A DNA stretch of 64,000 nucleotides. It comes from Micrococcus sp. EYE_212 (lineage in GTDB: Bacteria > Actinomycetota > Actinomycetes > Actinomycetales > Micrococcaceae). Shown piece after piece: positions 17,024 through 25,827 of the stretch. Location of the stretch: the NCBI RefSeq assembly GCF_023147585.1, contig NZ_JAHXOZ010000005.1, forward strand, positions 1 to 64,000. Reading direction: 5' to 3'. The notes under the pieces were generated by a model. That model had not been told where the DNA came from. It made no database searches and saw nothing but the letters and a program-made list of their open reading frames with translations. Position 1 is the first letter of the stretch, and the number at the start of each line of letters is the position of its first letter. The position numbers and the translations under genes were made by a program.

Positions 17024-18154
17024 TCACCGCCGGATCCCGTGACGCTGGTGGTGCGTCGCCGCCTGGGAGCGGATGTAGTTCAGCACACGCCGCGAGGAGT
17101 CCTCGATGGTGTAGTCCGTCGGCAGGGAGGCGGGGCCATCCGCCTGGAAGTCTGCGATGACCATGCGGACCGCGTCCACCACGTCCGCAGGCTCCAGCCC
17201 TGTCGCGATGATCGCCCCGGTGTCGATCGCCTCGGGGCGTTCGATCGCGTCGCGGAGCGTCACCGCCGGGAACCCCAGCATGGAGGACTCCTCGGAGATG
17301 GTCCCCGAATCGGAGATCACGCAACGCGCATGGAGCTGCAGCTTGTTGTAGTCGTGGAACCCCAGGGGTTCGTGCAGTCGAATCGCACTGGAAGCGGAGA
17401 GGTCGAACTGCTCGAGACGCTTGCGCGTGCGCGGGTGCGTGGAGACCAGAAGCGGCACCCCCTGGTCCTCTGCCACCGCCTGCAGGGACTCCAGCACCTT
17501 CTCCAGCCGGTCCTGGCGGTCCACGTTCTCCTCACGATGCACGCTGGCCAGCAGGTACTCCCCCGCGTCCAGCTCGAGCCGCGCGAGCACGTCCGAGGCG
17601 TCGATCTGATCTCGGTACGCGGTGAGCACCTCGTTCATTGGAGAACCCATCACCATGACGTCTCGCGGGTGCAGGCCCTCGGCCAAGAGGTTCCGGCGGG
17701 AGTGCTCGGTGTACACGAGGTTGTAGTCGCTGACATGGTCCACAAGGTGACGGTTGATCTCCTCGGGGACGTTCGGATCGAAGGAGCGGTTGCCCGCCTC
17801 CAGATGGAACACGGGCACCTTCATCCGCCTGCCCATGAGGGCGGACACACAGCTGTTGGTGTCACCGAGCACGACCATGGCATCCGGCTTCTCCTCCAGC
17901 AGCACCCGCTCGGTGCCCTTGAGCACGTCGCCGAGGACGGCTCCCAGGGAGCTGGTGTCCGCTTCGAGGAAGTGGTCCGGCCGGCGAAGGCCGAGGTCTT
18001 CGAAGAACACCTCATTGAGGTTGTAGTCGTAGTTCTGCCCGGTGTGGACCAGCACATGGTCCACATGCTTCTCCAACCGGCGGATCACGCACGCCAGGCG
18101 GATGATCTCGGGGCGGGTGCCCACGACGGTCATGACTTTCAGGCGACCGCTCAT
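17024..18154 (-). CDS. capG: UDP-N-acetylglucosamine 2-epimerase family, CapG-like
   Basis: A non-hydrolysing UDP-sugar 2-epimerase of 376 residues with a GT-B-like fold. LKVMTVVGTRPEIIRLACVI is the family N-terminus, HTGQNYDYNLNEVFFEDLG follows, and VFHLEAGNRSFDPNVPEEINR and SDSGTISEESSMLGFPAVT carry conserved active-site residues. Directly downstream of CapF and CapE homologues, it should perform the last step to UDP-N-acetyl-L-fucosamine (UDP-L-PneNAc to UDP-L-FucNAc), as in Staphylococcus aureus. ATG 18154 is used; a GTG two codons upstream (18160) would overlap the CapF stop as GTGA and is an equal alternative. Confidence 0.9.
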   Translation of the reverse strand: MSGRLKVMTVVGTRPEIIRLACVIRRLEKHVDHVLVHTGQNYDYNLNEVFFEDLGLRRPDHFLEADTSSLGAVLGDVLKGTERVLLEEKPDAMVVLGDTNSCVSALMGRRMKVPVFHLEAGNRSFDPNVPEEINRHLVDHVSDYNLVYTEHSRRNLLAEGLHPRDVMVMGSPMNEVLTAYRDQIDASDVLARLELDAGEYLLASVHREENVDRQDRLEKVLESLQAVAEDQGVPLLVSTHPRTRKRLEQFDLSASSAIRLHEPLGFHDYNKLQLHARCVISDSGTISEESSMLGFPAVTLRDAIERPEAIDTGAIIATGLEPADVVDAVRMVIADFQADGPASLPTDYTIEDSSRRVLNYIRSQAATHHQRHGIRR

Positions 18155-18156
18155 GG

Positions 18157-19251
18157 TCACACCACCTCAGGGATCGTGTCGGGGTTCGTGGGATCGAAGA
18201 TGTCGTTGGTCCAGAACGCGGTGTACAGAGTGGACGCACCCACGTTGGTGATCTTGTGTGACACGAGCGTGGGCATGTCCACCGAGACAGGCTGCTCGCC
18301 GTTCACCCGGAACACGTGGACCTCGTCGGTGCCCATCTTCCGCAGAGAGATCTCCGCCTCCCCCGCCAGCACCGTGAAGCGCTCCACCTTGCGACGGTGG
18401 TAGTGGTCGCCTCGAGTGACGCCCGGAGCGGTCGTGGAGAACGACGTCTGCCCGGTGCCGCCCCGGGAACGCACGATCTCGAAGAAGGAACCTCGTACAT
18501 CCCCATGACGCGTGATGGGCAGGGGCAGCCCATGGGGATAGAGGTAGGACCGGTACGTGTTGAACAGGTCCCGGTCGAAGTCAGTGGCCAGATCCGGGAA
18601 CTCGGTGCGCTTATACGTGCGGGCCATGTCTCCCAGGCGGGCGGCGAGCCCGCTCACCGTCTTGTGAACCGCGAGGGTGTCCATGGCTGCGACGGGCACG
18701 GCGCCGACGAGCACGTCCGCCGCATGCTGGGCATGCAACAGGGTCAGCTCCTTGTCCTGCTGCACCTCCGGTGTCTCCCCGGCGGCGATCAGGTGGCAGA
18801 ACGTGGCTGTCACCGCGTTGTAGAACGGACGCCCGAACTCCCCGAACAGATTCGGCAGGCGGATGTCCTCGTACTCAGCGCCCCGGTTCCGCGCCTGAGT
18901 GCCCAGCACGTCCGCTGCTCCCGTCTTCGCCTCGCCATAGACCGATCCGTTGGCGGCCTGGGTGCTGTTGGCGAAGACCACGCGAGAGGGAACGGAGTCG
19001 ACCTGCCCGAGAACCTCGGCCACCTGCCGCGCGAACCGGTTGTTGCCCTCGGCGACCTCCTGGTCCGTGCCTCGGTTCACGCCGGCAAGGTGCAGCAGCT
19101 GGTCCGCGCCGTCCAGGGCCGCACGTGCCGCCTCCGGGTCGAAGGAGTCCCCCACGGGCAGGAGGGCGACCTCGTGGCCGTGCTCCTGGAGCGCGGCCCG
19201 CGTGTGGAGCCCGAGGAAACCACGACCTCCCGTCAACACATAGCGCGCCAT
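18157..19251 (-). CDS. capF: CapF-like bifunctional reductase/epimerase (SDR plus cupin)
   Basis: A 364-residue protein. The N-terminal SDR domain opens RYVLTGGRGFLGLHTRAALQ (NADPH loop). The C-terminal cupin (about residues 250-364) shows GDHYHRRKVERFTVLAGEAE, the zinc-binding His/Glu pattern. This two-domain layout is distinctive of CapF, in which the cupin epimerises and the SDR part reduces the 4-keto sugar made by CapE. The gene lies two bases after CapE and just before CapG. Confidence 0.92.
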   Translation of the reverse strand: MARYVLTGGRGFLGLHTRAALQEHGHEVALLPVGDSFDPEAARAALDGADQLLHLAGVNRGTDQEVAEGNNRFARQVAEVLGQVDSVPSRVVFANSTQAANGSVYGEAKTGAADVLGTQARNRGAEYEDIRLPNLFGEFGRPFYNAVTATFCHLIAAGETPEVQQDKELTLLHAQHAADVLVGAVPVAAMDTLAVHKTVSGLAARLGDMARTYKRTEFPDLATDFDRDLFNTYRSYLYPHGLPLPITRHGDVRGSFFEIVRSRGGTGQTSFSTTAPGVTRGDHYHRRKVERFTVLAGEAEISLRKMGTDEVHVFRVNGEQPVSVDMPTLVSHKITNVGASTLYTAFWTNDIFDPTNPDTIPEVV

Positions 19252-19253
19252 GG

Positions 19254-20294
19254 TCAGCCTTCCTTGGTCGGAATGCCCGCGAGTGCCAGCTCGCGGCGGA
19301 CGTCCGGAAGAGTCAGCAGCAGTCGCTCGACGTCCTCCACGGACATGAGCGGAACGGTGTGGGAGTCGTAGTCATCGTACTGCGTGTGTGCCTTGTCTCC
19401 TTCTTCCACATAGACCTTGTAGTTCAGGTCGCGGGCATCGGCCTGGATGCGGAAGTAGTCCCCCATGTCCTCAGCGCGGGAGAGCTCCTCGCGGCTGGCC
19501 AGCGCCTCGGAGACCTTCTCCGCATGGCGGGTGCCGATGATGTCCACGCGGGCATCGGAGTGGAAGAGGTTGATCACTGCCTGTGCCAGGGCGCCGATCG
19601 TGCAGGAAGGAGCCTTGCGGATGAACAGGTCACCCTGCTCGGCGTGCTCCCAGGCGAACTCCACGAGGGACACGGACTCGGAGAGGGACATCATGAAGCG
19701 GGTCATCTCCGGGTTGGTCACCGTGAGGTTCTTCCCAGCCTTGAGCTGGCGGATGAAGAGGGGGATCACGGAGCCCCGGGAATACATGACGTTGCCGTAG
19801 CGCACGCAGGAGACGGTGGTGGCGGCCGTGGGGTTGTTCAGGCCGTGGGACAGAGCCACCTTCTCCATGAGCGCCTTGGACATGCCCATCGCGTTGACGG
19901 GGTACACCGCTTTGTCCGTGGAGAGGCACACGAGCGACCGCACCCCGGCCTCATCCGAGGCGCGCACCACGTTGGCGGAGCCGTTCACATTGGTGCGCAC
20001 CGCCTCCATGGGGAAGAACTCACACGAGGGGACCTGCTTGAGGGCAGCCGCGTGGAACACGTAGTCCACGTCGCGGACCGCCCGCTCCATGCTCGTGTAG
20101 TCGCGGATGTCGCCCAGGTAGAACCGCAGGCGCTCGTCGCCGATGTCGTGGCGCATCTGGTCCTGCTTCGCCTCGTCCCGGCTGAGGACGCGGATCTCCG
20201 CGATGTCGCCCCTGTCGAGGAGCTTCTTGGTGACGGTGTGGCCGAAGGAACCGGTGCCACCGGTGATCAGGATCTTGAGGTCGGTCTCAGTCAT
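19254..20294 (-). CDS. capE: CapE-like UDP-GlcNAc 4,6-dehydratase/5-epimerase
   Basis: A 346-residue extended SDR enzyme, soluble with no membrane segment. KILITGGTGSFGHTVTKKLL is the nucleotide loop; STDKAVYPVNAMGMSKALME gives the catalytic Lys in an MxxxK setting instead of YxxxK, as described for CapE/FlaA1-type dehydratases. It makes the 4-keto-6-deoxy sugar that starts the L-FucNAc branch. The start ATG 20294 is preferred over an ATG 30 bases upstream because GGGAG lies six bases before it and MTETDLKILITGG is a compact family start. Confidence 0.92.
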   Translation of the reverse strand: MTETDLKILITGGTGSFGHTVTKKLLDRGDIAEIRVLSRDEAKQDQMRHDIGDERLRFYLGDIRDYTSMERAVRDVDYVFHAAALKQVPSCEFFPMEAVRTNVNGSANVVRASDEAGVRSLVCLSTDKAVYPVNAMGMSKALMEKVALSHGLNNPTAATTVSCVRYGNVMYSRGSVIPLFIRQLKAGKNLTVTNPEMTRFMMSLSESVSLVEFAWEHAEQGDLFIRKAPSCTIGALAQAVINLFHSDARVDIIGTRHAEKVSEALASREELSRAEDMGDYFRIQADARDLNYKVYVEEGDKAHTQYDDYDSHTVPLMSVEDVERLLLTLPDVRRELALAGIPTKEG

Positions 20295-20342
20295 CGAGGA
20301 CTCCCGGGTTGGTGAGGACGTCATGAAAGGAAGCTGGGCGGG

Positions 20343-20933
20343 TCAGTCGCGGACCACAGTGCGCAGAGTGTCGGCGAGGATGCGCAGGTCGCCCGTGAAG
20401 GAACGCGTCCGGACGTAGCCGACATACGCGGCTGCCTTCCGAGGCAGAATGCTGCTGACGTAGTGGGCCTCCGGGTCCTCCACCGCAGCCAACTCGTCGG
20501 CCTCGTTGCGGAACTCGATGGAGGCGGGGTCCGTGATCCCCGGGCGGACTGAGAGGATGGTGGGCCGCAGGTCCGCCGGCCACTGTGCCACGTACTGGGG
20601 AACCTCCGGCCTCGGCCCCACGCAGGACATCGCCCCGCGCAGCACGTCGTAGAGCTGGGGCAGCTCGTCGAGCTTGGTCCGGCGCAGCACGCGTCCCACC
20701 GGGGTGACCCGCGGGTCGCCAGCGTGGGACACGGCGGTGCCGTCGTGGTCCACCCGCATCGTGCGGAACTTGTGGATGGTGAACGGGCGTCCGCCCAGGC
20801 CGACTCGCTCCTGACGGAACAACGCCGGCCCGGGCGAGGTGGTCTTCACGGCCACCGCGACACCGGCGAGCACTGGGGCGCTCAGCGCCAGGGCCGCGCC
20901 GCTGGCGACGATGTCGAAGGCACGCTTCAGCAT
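20343..20933 (-). CDS. PglC-like phosphoglycosyl transferase (initiating sugar transferase)
   Basis: A monotopic membrane enzyme of 196 residues, the size of the minimal catalytic domain (PglC) rather than the 450-residue WbaP type. LKRAFDIVASGAALALSAPV is the single re-entrant membrane helix. SPGPALFRQERVGLGGRPFT and FRTM follow; RTKLDELPQLYDVLRGAMSC with GPRPEVPQYV carries the Asp-Glu catalytic dyad and the uridine-site Pro-Arg-Pro. It transfers a phospho-sugar from UDP to undecaprenyl phosphate to start the repeat unit. TGATG couples it to the aminotransferase gene. Confidence 0.9.
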   Translation of the reverse strand: MLKRAFDIVASGAALALSAPVLAGVAVAVKTTSPGPALFRQERVGLGGRPFTIHKFRTMRVDHDGTAVSHAGDPRVTPVGRVLRRTKLDELPQLYDVLRGAMSCVGPRPEVPQYVAQWPADLRPTILSVRPGITDPASIEFRNEADELAAVEDPEAHYVSSILPRKAAAYVGYVRTRSFTGDLRILADTLRTVVRD

Positions 20934-22108
20934 CAGCCGACCACGCGCCGCACGGCATCGATCACGGTGTCCACCTGGTCCTGGGTCATCGACGAGAAGA
21001 TGGGCAGGCTCACCGTGCGCTCGAACTCTGCACTGGCCACCGGGAGGTCGGCCTCGGTGACTGCACAGTTATCGCGCCAGTACGGGTGCAGGTGGAGCGG
21101 GATGAAGTGGACGGAGGTGCCCACCCCTTCCTCGCTCATACGCTCGATGAAGCGATTGCGGTGGAGCCCCGCACGGTCCTCGTCCACGCGGACGATGTAC
21201 AGATGCCACGCATGCGCATCAGGGTCGGTCTCGACCACCGGGCAGGTGATGGGCAAGTCCGCGAAGGCCTTCGTGTACTGCTCCGCAATGGCTCGGCGGG
21301 CATCGCGCATCTGGTGGGCTCGCCGCAGCTGGACCCGGCCCATCGCGGCAGCGGTGTCCGGCAGGTTGTACTTGTACCCCGGTGCCACCACCTCGTACTG
21401 CCACGACGGCGTGGTGGACTGGTAGCGGTTGAAGACGTCACGGCTGATTCCGTGCAGCCGCATCGTGCGCATGCGGGTGGCCAGCTCGGGGTCTTTGACC
21501 ACCACCATGCCGCCCTCGCCGGTGGTCATGGTCTTCGTGGCATAGAAGCTGTAGACCACGGCGTCGGAGTCGGAATCGCCCACCCATCGGCCCGCGGACC
21601 GCACCGGAAAGGCATGCGCCGCATCCTCGATGACCTTGAGGCCGAACTCGTCGGCGAGGGCCCGCAGGGGGCCGGCCTCCACCGGCATGCCCGCCATGTG
21701 CACGGGCATGATCGCCACCGTCTGTGCGGTGATCTTCCGACGGGCGTCGGCGAGGTCGATGTTCAGTGTCACCGGATCGGCATCCACCAGGACGGGGTTA
21801 GCCCCCATGTAGCGGACCACCTCCGCGGTCGACGTGAAGGTCCAGGTGGGCACGAGGACGTCATCGCCGGGACCCACTCCGAGGGCCTCCACCGCGAGGT
21901 GAAGACCGGCAGTCGCGGAGTTCACCGCGATGCATTGGGCGTCCTCTGCGCCCAGGAACTGGCCCATCTCCTTCTCGAAGGCGGCCGCGTTGGGCCCGGT
22001 GGTCAGCCAGCCGGAACGGACGGTGTCCGCCACGGCCTGCACTTCCTCCTCCGTGATGTCCGGAAGGGCGAAGGGAAGGAACGATCGCGTCGTGGGGGTG
22101 TGCGTCAC
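20933..22108 (-). CDS. DegT/DnrJ/EryC1-family sugar aminotransferase, PglE-like
   Basis: A PLP-dependent nucleotide-sugar aminotransferase of 391 residues. SGWLTTGPNAAAFEKEMGQF, VNSATAGLHLAVEALGVGPG and VIEDAAHAFPVR are family blocks, and VVYSFYATKTMTTGEGGMV holds the PLP-binding Lys (about residue 190). With the membrane-bound dehydratase gene nearby it would produce UDP-4-amino-4,6-dideoxy-GlcNAc. The start is GTG 22108, overlapping the stop of the GT4-GNAT gene by four bases. The acetylation step could be done by the GNAT domain of that neighbour. Confidence 0.9.
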   Translation of the reverse strand: MTHTPTTRSFLPFALPDITEEEVQAVADTVRSGWLTTGPNAAAFEKEMGQFLGAEDAQCIAVNSATAGLHLAVEALGVGPGDDVLVPTWTFTSTAEVVRYMGANPVLVDADPVTLNIDLADARRKITAQTVAIMPVHMAGMPVEAGPLRALADEFGLKVIEDAAHAFPVRSAGRWVGDSDSDAVVYSFYATKTMTTGEGGMVVVKDPELATRMRTMRLHGISRDVFNRYQSTTPSWQYEVVAPGYKYNLPDTAAAMGRVQLRRAHQMRDARRAIAEQYTKAFADLPITCPVVETDPDAHAWHLYIVRVDEDRAGLHRNRFIERMSEEGVGTSVHFIPLHLHPYWRDNCAVTEADLPVASAEFERTVSLPIFSSMTQDQVDTVIDAVRRVVG

Positions 22109-23994
22109 GATGTGACTCCTGCCTCGGTCGGGCGGGAGACCGCCAGATCTGTGATGTATCGGTTCATGGGGCGCCCCTCGGGCGTGGTGTAGGTGGTGTC
22201 GAGGCTCCAGCCGGCGCGTTGGTAGAACGCGTTCACGGCGTCGTTGCCCGAGGCGTCAGTCGTCAGGAAGGCACGATCGGCGCCGAGCCCACTCGCTCGG
22301 CGAGTCCAGCCCTCCAGAACCAGACGTCCTACTCCGGCGCCCTGACGGCCCGGTGCGACGAAGACAGAACTGAGCAGCGCACCATCCGGATCATCGACCC
22401 CCGGCGCCCCGCCACGGTAGCCGACGGCGCGGAGAAGCCGCGGCGCGCGGCGCGGAGCCCGTAGCGCCGCCTTCGCGCTCTGGTAGGCGAACCCCGCCCA
22501 ACGGCGCCGCAGAAGTCGCCGGAAGAATCCCGCCGGAGACGTGCTCCCCACGGCCGCTGCGACCACATGACCTGCGCCATCCTCGACGACGGCTGTGACG
22601 GCATCGGGGTCCTCGAGGAATCCGGCGTAGAACTCCCTCAAGAACCCCTCTCCCAGTTGGGAGAGGAAGAAGTCAGGGAATGCGGCCCGATGGAGGGCCG
22701 CGACCTGGGGGATATGGCGCCGGCGCAACCGGTGCGCCGTGAATTCCTCATTCTCACCGCGACGGGCTGGGCGGCCCGCGACCTCCTCAAGCAGCTGCTC
22801 CACGGCATCCGTGGTGGTGCGCACGCTGAACTGGTCCTCGTACGCCCGCCCGGCGTTGGTTCCCCACTGCGCCAGGCTGACCCGCCCCATTGCGGCCAGA
22901 CGATCGATGGCCTCGCGGATTGCGCGAGGGCTCGATTGGTCTACCCCGAGCCCCGCCTCGGACCCCTCCACGACCGCAACGACATCACCCGTGGCCGCGA
23001 CGAGGGCGGGAAGTCCGCTGGCCATGGTTGCCTGTGTCTTGCTTGGCAGCGTGAGTGGTGTCAGGGGGTCCGCGACCAGGCTGATGTACGCCACATCCGC
23101 CGTCGCCATGAGATCCGGCATCCGCTCAGGAGCCACGCGCCCGATGAACCGGGCAGCCGGCACCTGACGGGCACGCCGCCGCAGGTCCGCCTCCATGGTC
23201 CCACCACCAGCGAGCAGGCAGACCAGCTGCGAGGGGTCCACCCCTTCCAGTGCCTCGATGAGCGTCTCCAGGCCTTGGGCTGCACCCATGGACCCTGCGT
23301 ACAGCAGGACGACGGTGTCCGCGCTGATCTCGAGGCCGGCCCGCAGATCGGAACCGGGTTGCCGGAAGACCTGTTCGTTGCCGGGCTTGGGAATGTAGAC
23401 GAGCTTGTCCGCAGCCACACCCCGGCTGCGGAGGACGTCTGCCACGGACGGCGCGATGTGCACCACCGCGTCGGATGCGCGGTACATGGCATCAACCCAG
23501 CGGTGCAGGAGGGCGCTCGCCAGCTGACTCCGCATGCCCGCGGCACCGAATCCGGAGACGAGAAGAGTGTCCGGCCACAGGTCCGCGACCTCCGTGACGA
23601 GCGGGACGCGGTGCAGGAGGCGACTGGCCAGCATGGGCAGGGCTACGGTGATGGGCGAGTAGTTCACCCAGACGACATCCGAGCCACGGAGGTGCCGCAC
23701 CCCCCAGAGTGTGGAGGAGACCGCGAAGGAGCCGTAGTTCAGGATGCGTCCGACGAGGCCGGTTCCATGGTTGGGATACAACGGCGTTCTCACCACGCGG
23801 ACGCCGTCCCGATGCTCCACTGCACACCTCTGCTGGTGATAGCCGGGGGCGATCGTACCCGTCGGGTAGTTGGGGAAGCCCGTCACCACCGTGACGTCAT
23901 GCCCTCGACGTGCCAGCTCGCGTGCCAGCACACCGGGAAGGGCGGCGGGGCCCGGCTCGGGGTCATACCACTGGGTGATCATGCCGACCCTCAT
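22105..23994 (-). CDS. GT4 glycosyltransferase fused to GNAT acetyltransferase
   Basis: A 629-residue two-domain protein. Residues 1 to about 395 form a WbuB-like GT4 enzyme: MRVGMITQWYDPEPGPAALP start, VVLLYAGSMGAAQGLETLIE near 245, PLTLPSKTQATMASGLPALV near 330. After a linker, residues about 412-629 form a GNAT domain beginning EFTAHRLRRRHIPQVAALHR, with acetyl-CoA loop VFVAPGRQGAGVGRLVLEGW and AFYQRAGWSLDTTY near the end. The coding frame is continuous across the join, so it is a genuine fusion. Both ends overlap neighbours by four bases (ATGA upstream, GTGA downstream). Role inferred: sugar transfer plus N-acetylation of the 4-amino sugar. Confidence 0.88.
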   Translation of the reverse strand: MRVGMITQWYDPEPGPAALPGVLARELARRGHDVTVVTGFPNYPTGTIAPGYHQQRCAVEHRDGVRVVRTPLYPNHGTGLVGRILNYGSFAVSSTLWGVRHLRGSDVVWVNYSPITVALPMLASRLLHRVPLVTEVADLWPDTLLVSGFGAAGMRSQLASALLHRWVDAMYRASDAVVHIAPSVADVLRSRGVAADKLVYIPKPGNEQVFRQPGSDLRAGLEISADTVVLLYAGSMGAAQGLETLIEALEGVDPSQLVCLLAGGGTMEADLRRRARQVPAARFIGRVAPERMPDLMATADVAYISLVADPLTPLTLPSKTQATMASGLPALVAATGDVVAVVEGSEAGLGVDQSSPRAIREAIDRLAAMGRVSLAQWGTNAGRAYEDQFSVRTTTDAVEQLLEEVAGRPARRGENEEFTAHRLRRRHIPQVAALHRAAFPDFFLSQLGEGFLREFYAGFLEDPDAVTAVVEDGAGHVVAAAVGSTSPAGFFRRLLRRRWAGFAYQSAKAALRAPRRAPRLLRAVGYRGGAPGVDDPDGALLSSVFVAPGRQGAGVGRLVLEGWTRRASGLGADRAFLTTDASGNDAVNAFYQRAGWSLDTTYTTPEGRPMNRYITDLAVSRPTEAGVTS

Positions 23995-25793
23995 GCCGCG
24001 TTCCCCGTCGATGCGCCGTCGTGCACGGGCTGTGTGCCCTGGGCACGCTGCAACCATTCCGCGTAATCGAGTGCGTCGGGGCCGAGGGTACTCACGTCGG
24101 CGTGGGAGATCTTGGGGTGGAAGGGTCGGTTGTCTGTCTCCCCCTCTCCGATCAGCTCCTCGTGGAGCTTCTCGCCGTGGCGGAGTCCCGTGAACACGAG
24201 GGGGACGTCCTTGCCGGACATCTCGATCATCCGCTGGGCGATGCCCAGGATGTTCACCGGTTCTCCCATGTCCAGGATCATCACCTCACCCGGCCGGCCG
24301 ATGGCTCCGGCCTGGATCACGAGGTGGCTGGCCTCGGGAATGGTCATGAAGTACCGGGTAACGTCCGGGTGCGTGACCGTGACCGGGCCCCCCTGCTCGA
24401 TGAGCCTGCGGAACGTGGGGAGCATGGAGCCCCGACTGCCGATCACATTGCCGAACCGCACCGAGAGATAGGGCTTCTGAGTCTGCCCGGCCATCCAGGC
24501 GGTCAGCTTCTCCGCCACGCGCTTGGAATGACCCAGCATGGACGTGGGGTTGGCTGCCTTGTCCGTGGAGATGTTGATGAAGACGTCCACGTCCGCGGCG
24601 CGGGCGGCCTCCAGGACGTTGAGCGTGCCGAGGACGTTGGACTTCCACGCCTCCTCCGGATACTGCTCCAGCATCGGCAAGTGCTTGAGTGCCGCCGCAT
24701 GATAGACCACGTGGGGCCGGCGTTCCGCAAAGACTTGCTTGAGTGCTTCGGCGTCCCGAATGTCCGCCAGGACGACGTCCTTGGTGTCCAGCAAGCCGTG
24801 GCCCACGGTGCCCAGCTGGGCGTCCTGCAGGGCGGTCTCGTCGCGGTCCAGCATGATCAGCTCGGCTGGCGAGTATTTGATGATCTGCTGGCAGAGCTCA
24901 GAACCGATGGAGCCTCCCGCGCCGGTGACCAGCACCCGCTTGCCGGAGAGATACTCGGCCGCCGTGTCCACCGCCGTGTCCACGGGCTCCCGCCCGATCA
25001 GGTCCTCGATGGAGAGGCTGCGCAGATCTTGGAGGCCGACAGCATCCGTGAGCTGGCGATCCAGCACGGGAAGCACCCGGACGTTGACGCCGGTGGGGGC
25101 CGCCACGTCTGCCACATCTCGGATGAGATGGTTGTCTGCGTCGGAGATGGCCACGATCAGCTCGGTGGCACCCGTCCGCTCCACCGCCTTCGGGAGATCC
25201 CGCAGGGTGCCGGCCACCGGTACGCCGCGGACGAGACGGCGCTGCAGGCTGCGGTCGTCATCGAGGAAGCCCACGGGTCGATACGACGAGTGCGAGTCGA
25301 TCTGCATACGTCGCGCCAGGCTCTCTCCCAGCATGCCGGCCCCGTAGATCAGCGTGGGCGCGGCATTGTCTCCCGGCCCGAAGCGCGACTCGCGGCGGAG
25401 ACGGTGCACGTAGCGCAGGCCGAGCATCGTCACCAGGGCGACGGGCCCGGCGACCACCATGGTGCTGCGGGGGACCTGCCACGCCGGACCCACGATGAGG
25501 AGAACGGCCGTCACCACTGCAGAGACGCCGAGCACCAGAATGGTGAGGCCCCGGACCTCATCGAAAGTGCCGTAGCCGTACCTGCCCCGATAGAGCCCCA
25601 GGAGGTACCCGCTCACGAGCTGGACCGTCACCACCAGGATGAAGATCGCAGTCAAGCCCGTCCAATGGGCGGCGTCCATGACGAACTCGAAGCGGAACAG
25701 GGTTGCCAGCAGAAGAGCGAGGGCCCAGGCTCCCACGTCCAGTGCGAGGAAACGGACCCAGTCTCGTCGGCGTCGTTTGACGCTGATGGTCAC
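23991..25793 (-). CDS. Membrane-bound NDP-sugar 4,6-dehydratase, PglF/CapD-like
   Basis: A 600-residue protein of the FlaA1-like family. Four membrane helices occupy about residues 10-125, followed by a CoA-binding-like Rossmann domain (APTLIYGAGMLGESLARRMQ) and a large SDR domain from about residue 290 (GKRVLVTGAGGSIGSELCQQ). STDKAANPTSMLGHSKRVAE holds the catalytic Lys. It converts UDP-GlcNAc to the 4-keto-6-deoxy sugar, the first step to diacetylbacillosamine or D-FucNAc/D-QuiNAc. The start is GTG 25793, with GGAGG seven bases upstream; earlier in-frame starts have no such site. It overlaps the GT4-GNAT gene by four bases. Confidence 0.93.
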   Translation of the reverse strand: MTISVKRRRRDWVRFLALDVGAWALALLLATLFRFEFVMDAAHWTGLTAIFILVVTVQLVSGYLLGLYRGRYGYGTFDEVRGLTILVLGVSAVVTAVLLIVGPAWQVPRSTMVVAGPVALVTMLGLRYVHRLRRESRFGPGDNAAPTLIYGAGMLGESLARRMQIDSHSSYRPVGFLDDDRSLQRRLVRGVPVAGTLRDLPKAVERTGATELIVAISDADNHLIRDVADVAAPTGVNVRVLPVLDRQLTDAVGLQDLRSLSIEDLIGREPVDTAVDTAAEYLSGKRVLVTGAGGSIGSELCQQIIKYSPAELIMLDRDETALQDAQLGTVGHGLLDTKDVVLADIRDAEALKQVFAERRPHVVYHAAALKHLPMLEQYPEEAWKSNVLGTLNVLEAARAADVDVFINISTDKAANPTSMLGHSKRVAEKLTAWMAGQTQKPYLSVRFGNVIGSRGSMLPTFRRLIEQGGPVTVTHPDVTRYFMTIPEASHLVIQAGAIGRPGEVMILDMGEPVNILGIAQRMIEMSGKDVPLVFTGLRHGEKLHEELIGEGETDNRPFHPKISHADVSTLGPDALDYAEWLQRAQGTQPVHDGASTGNAA

Positions 25794-25827
25794 CTGACGA
25801 CCTCCACGAAGTATGTACCGCACTCCA

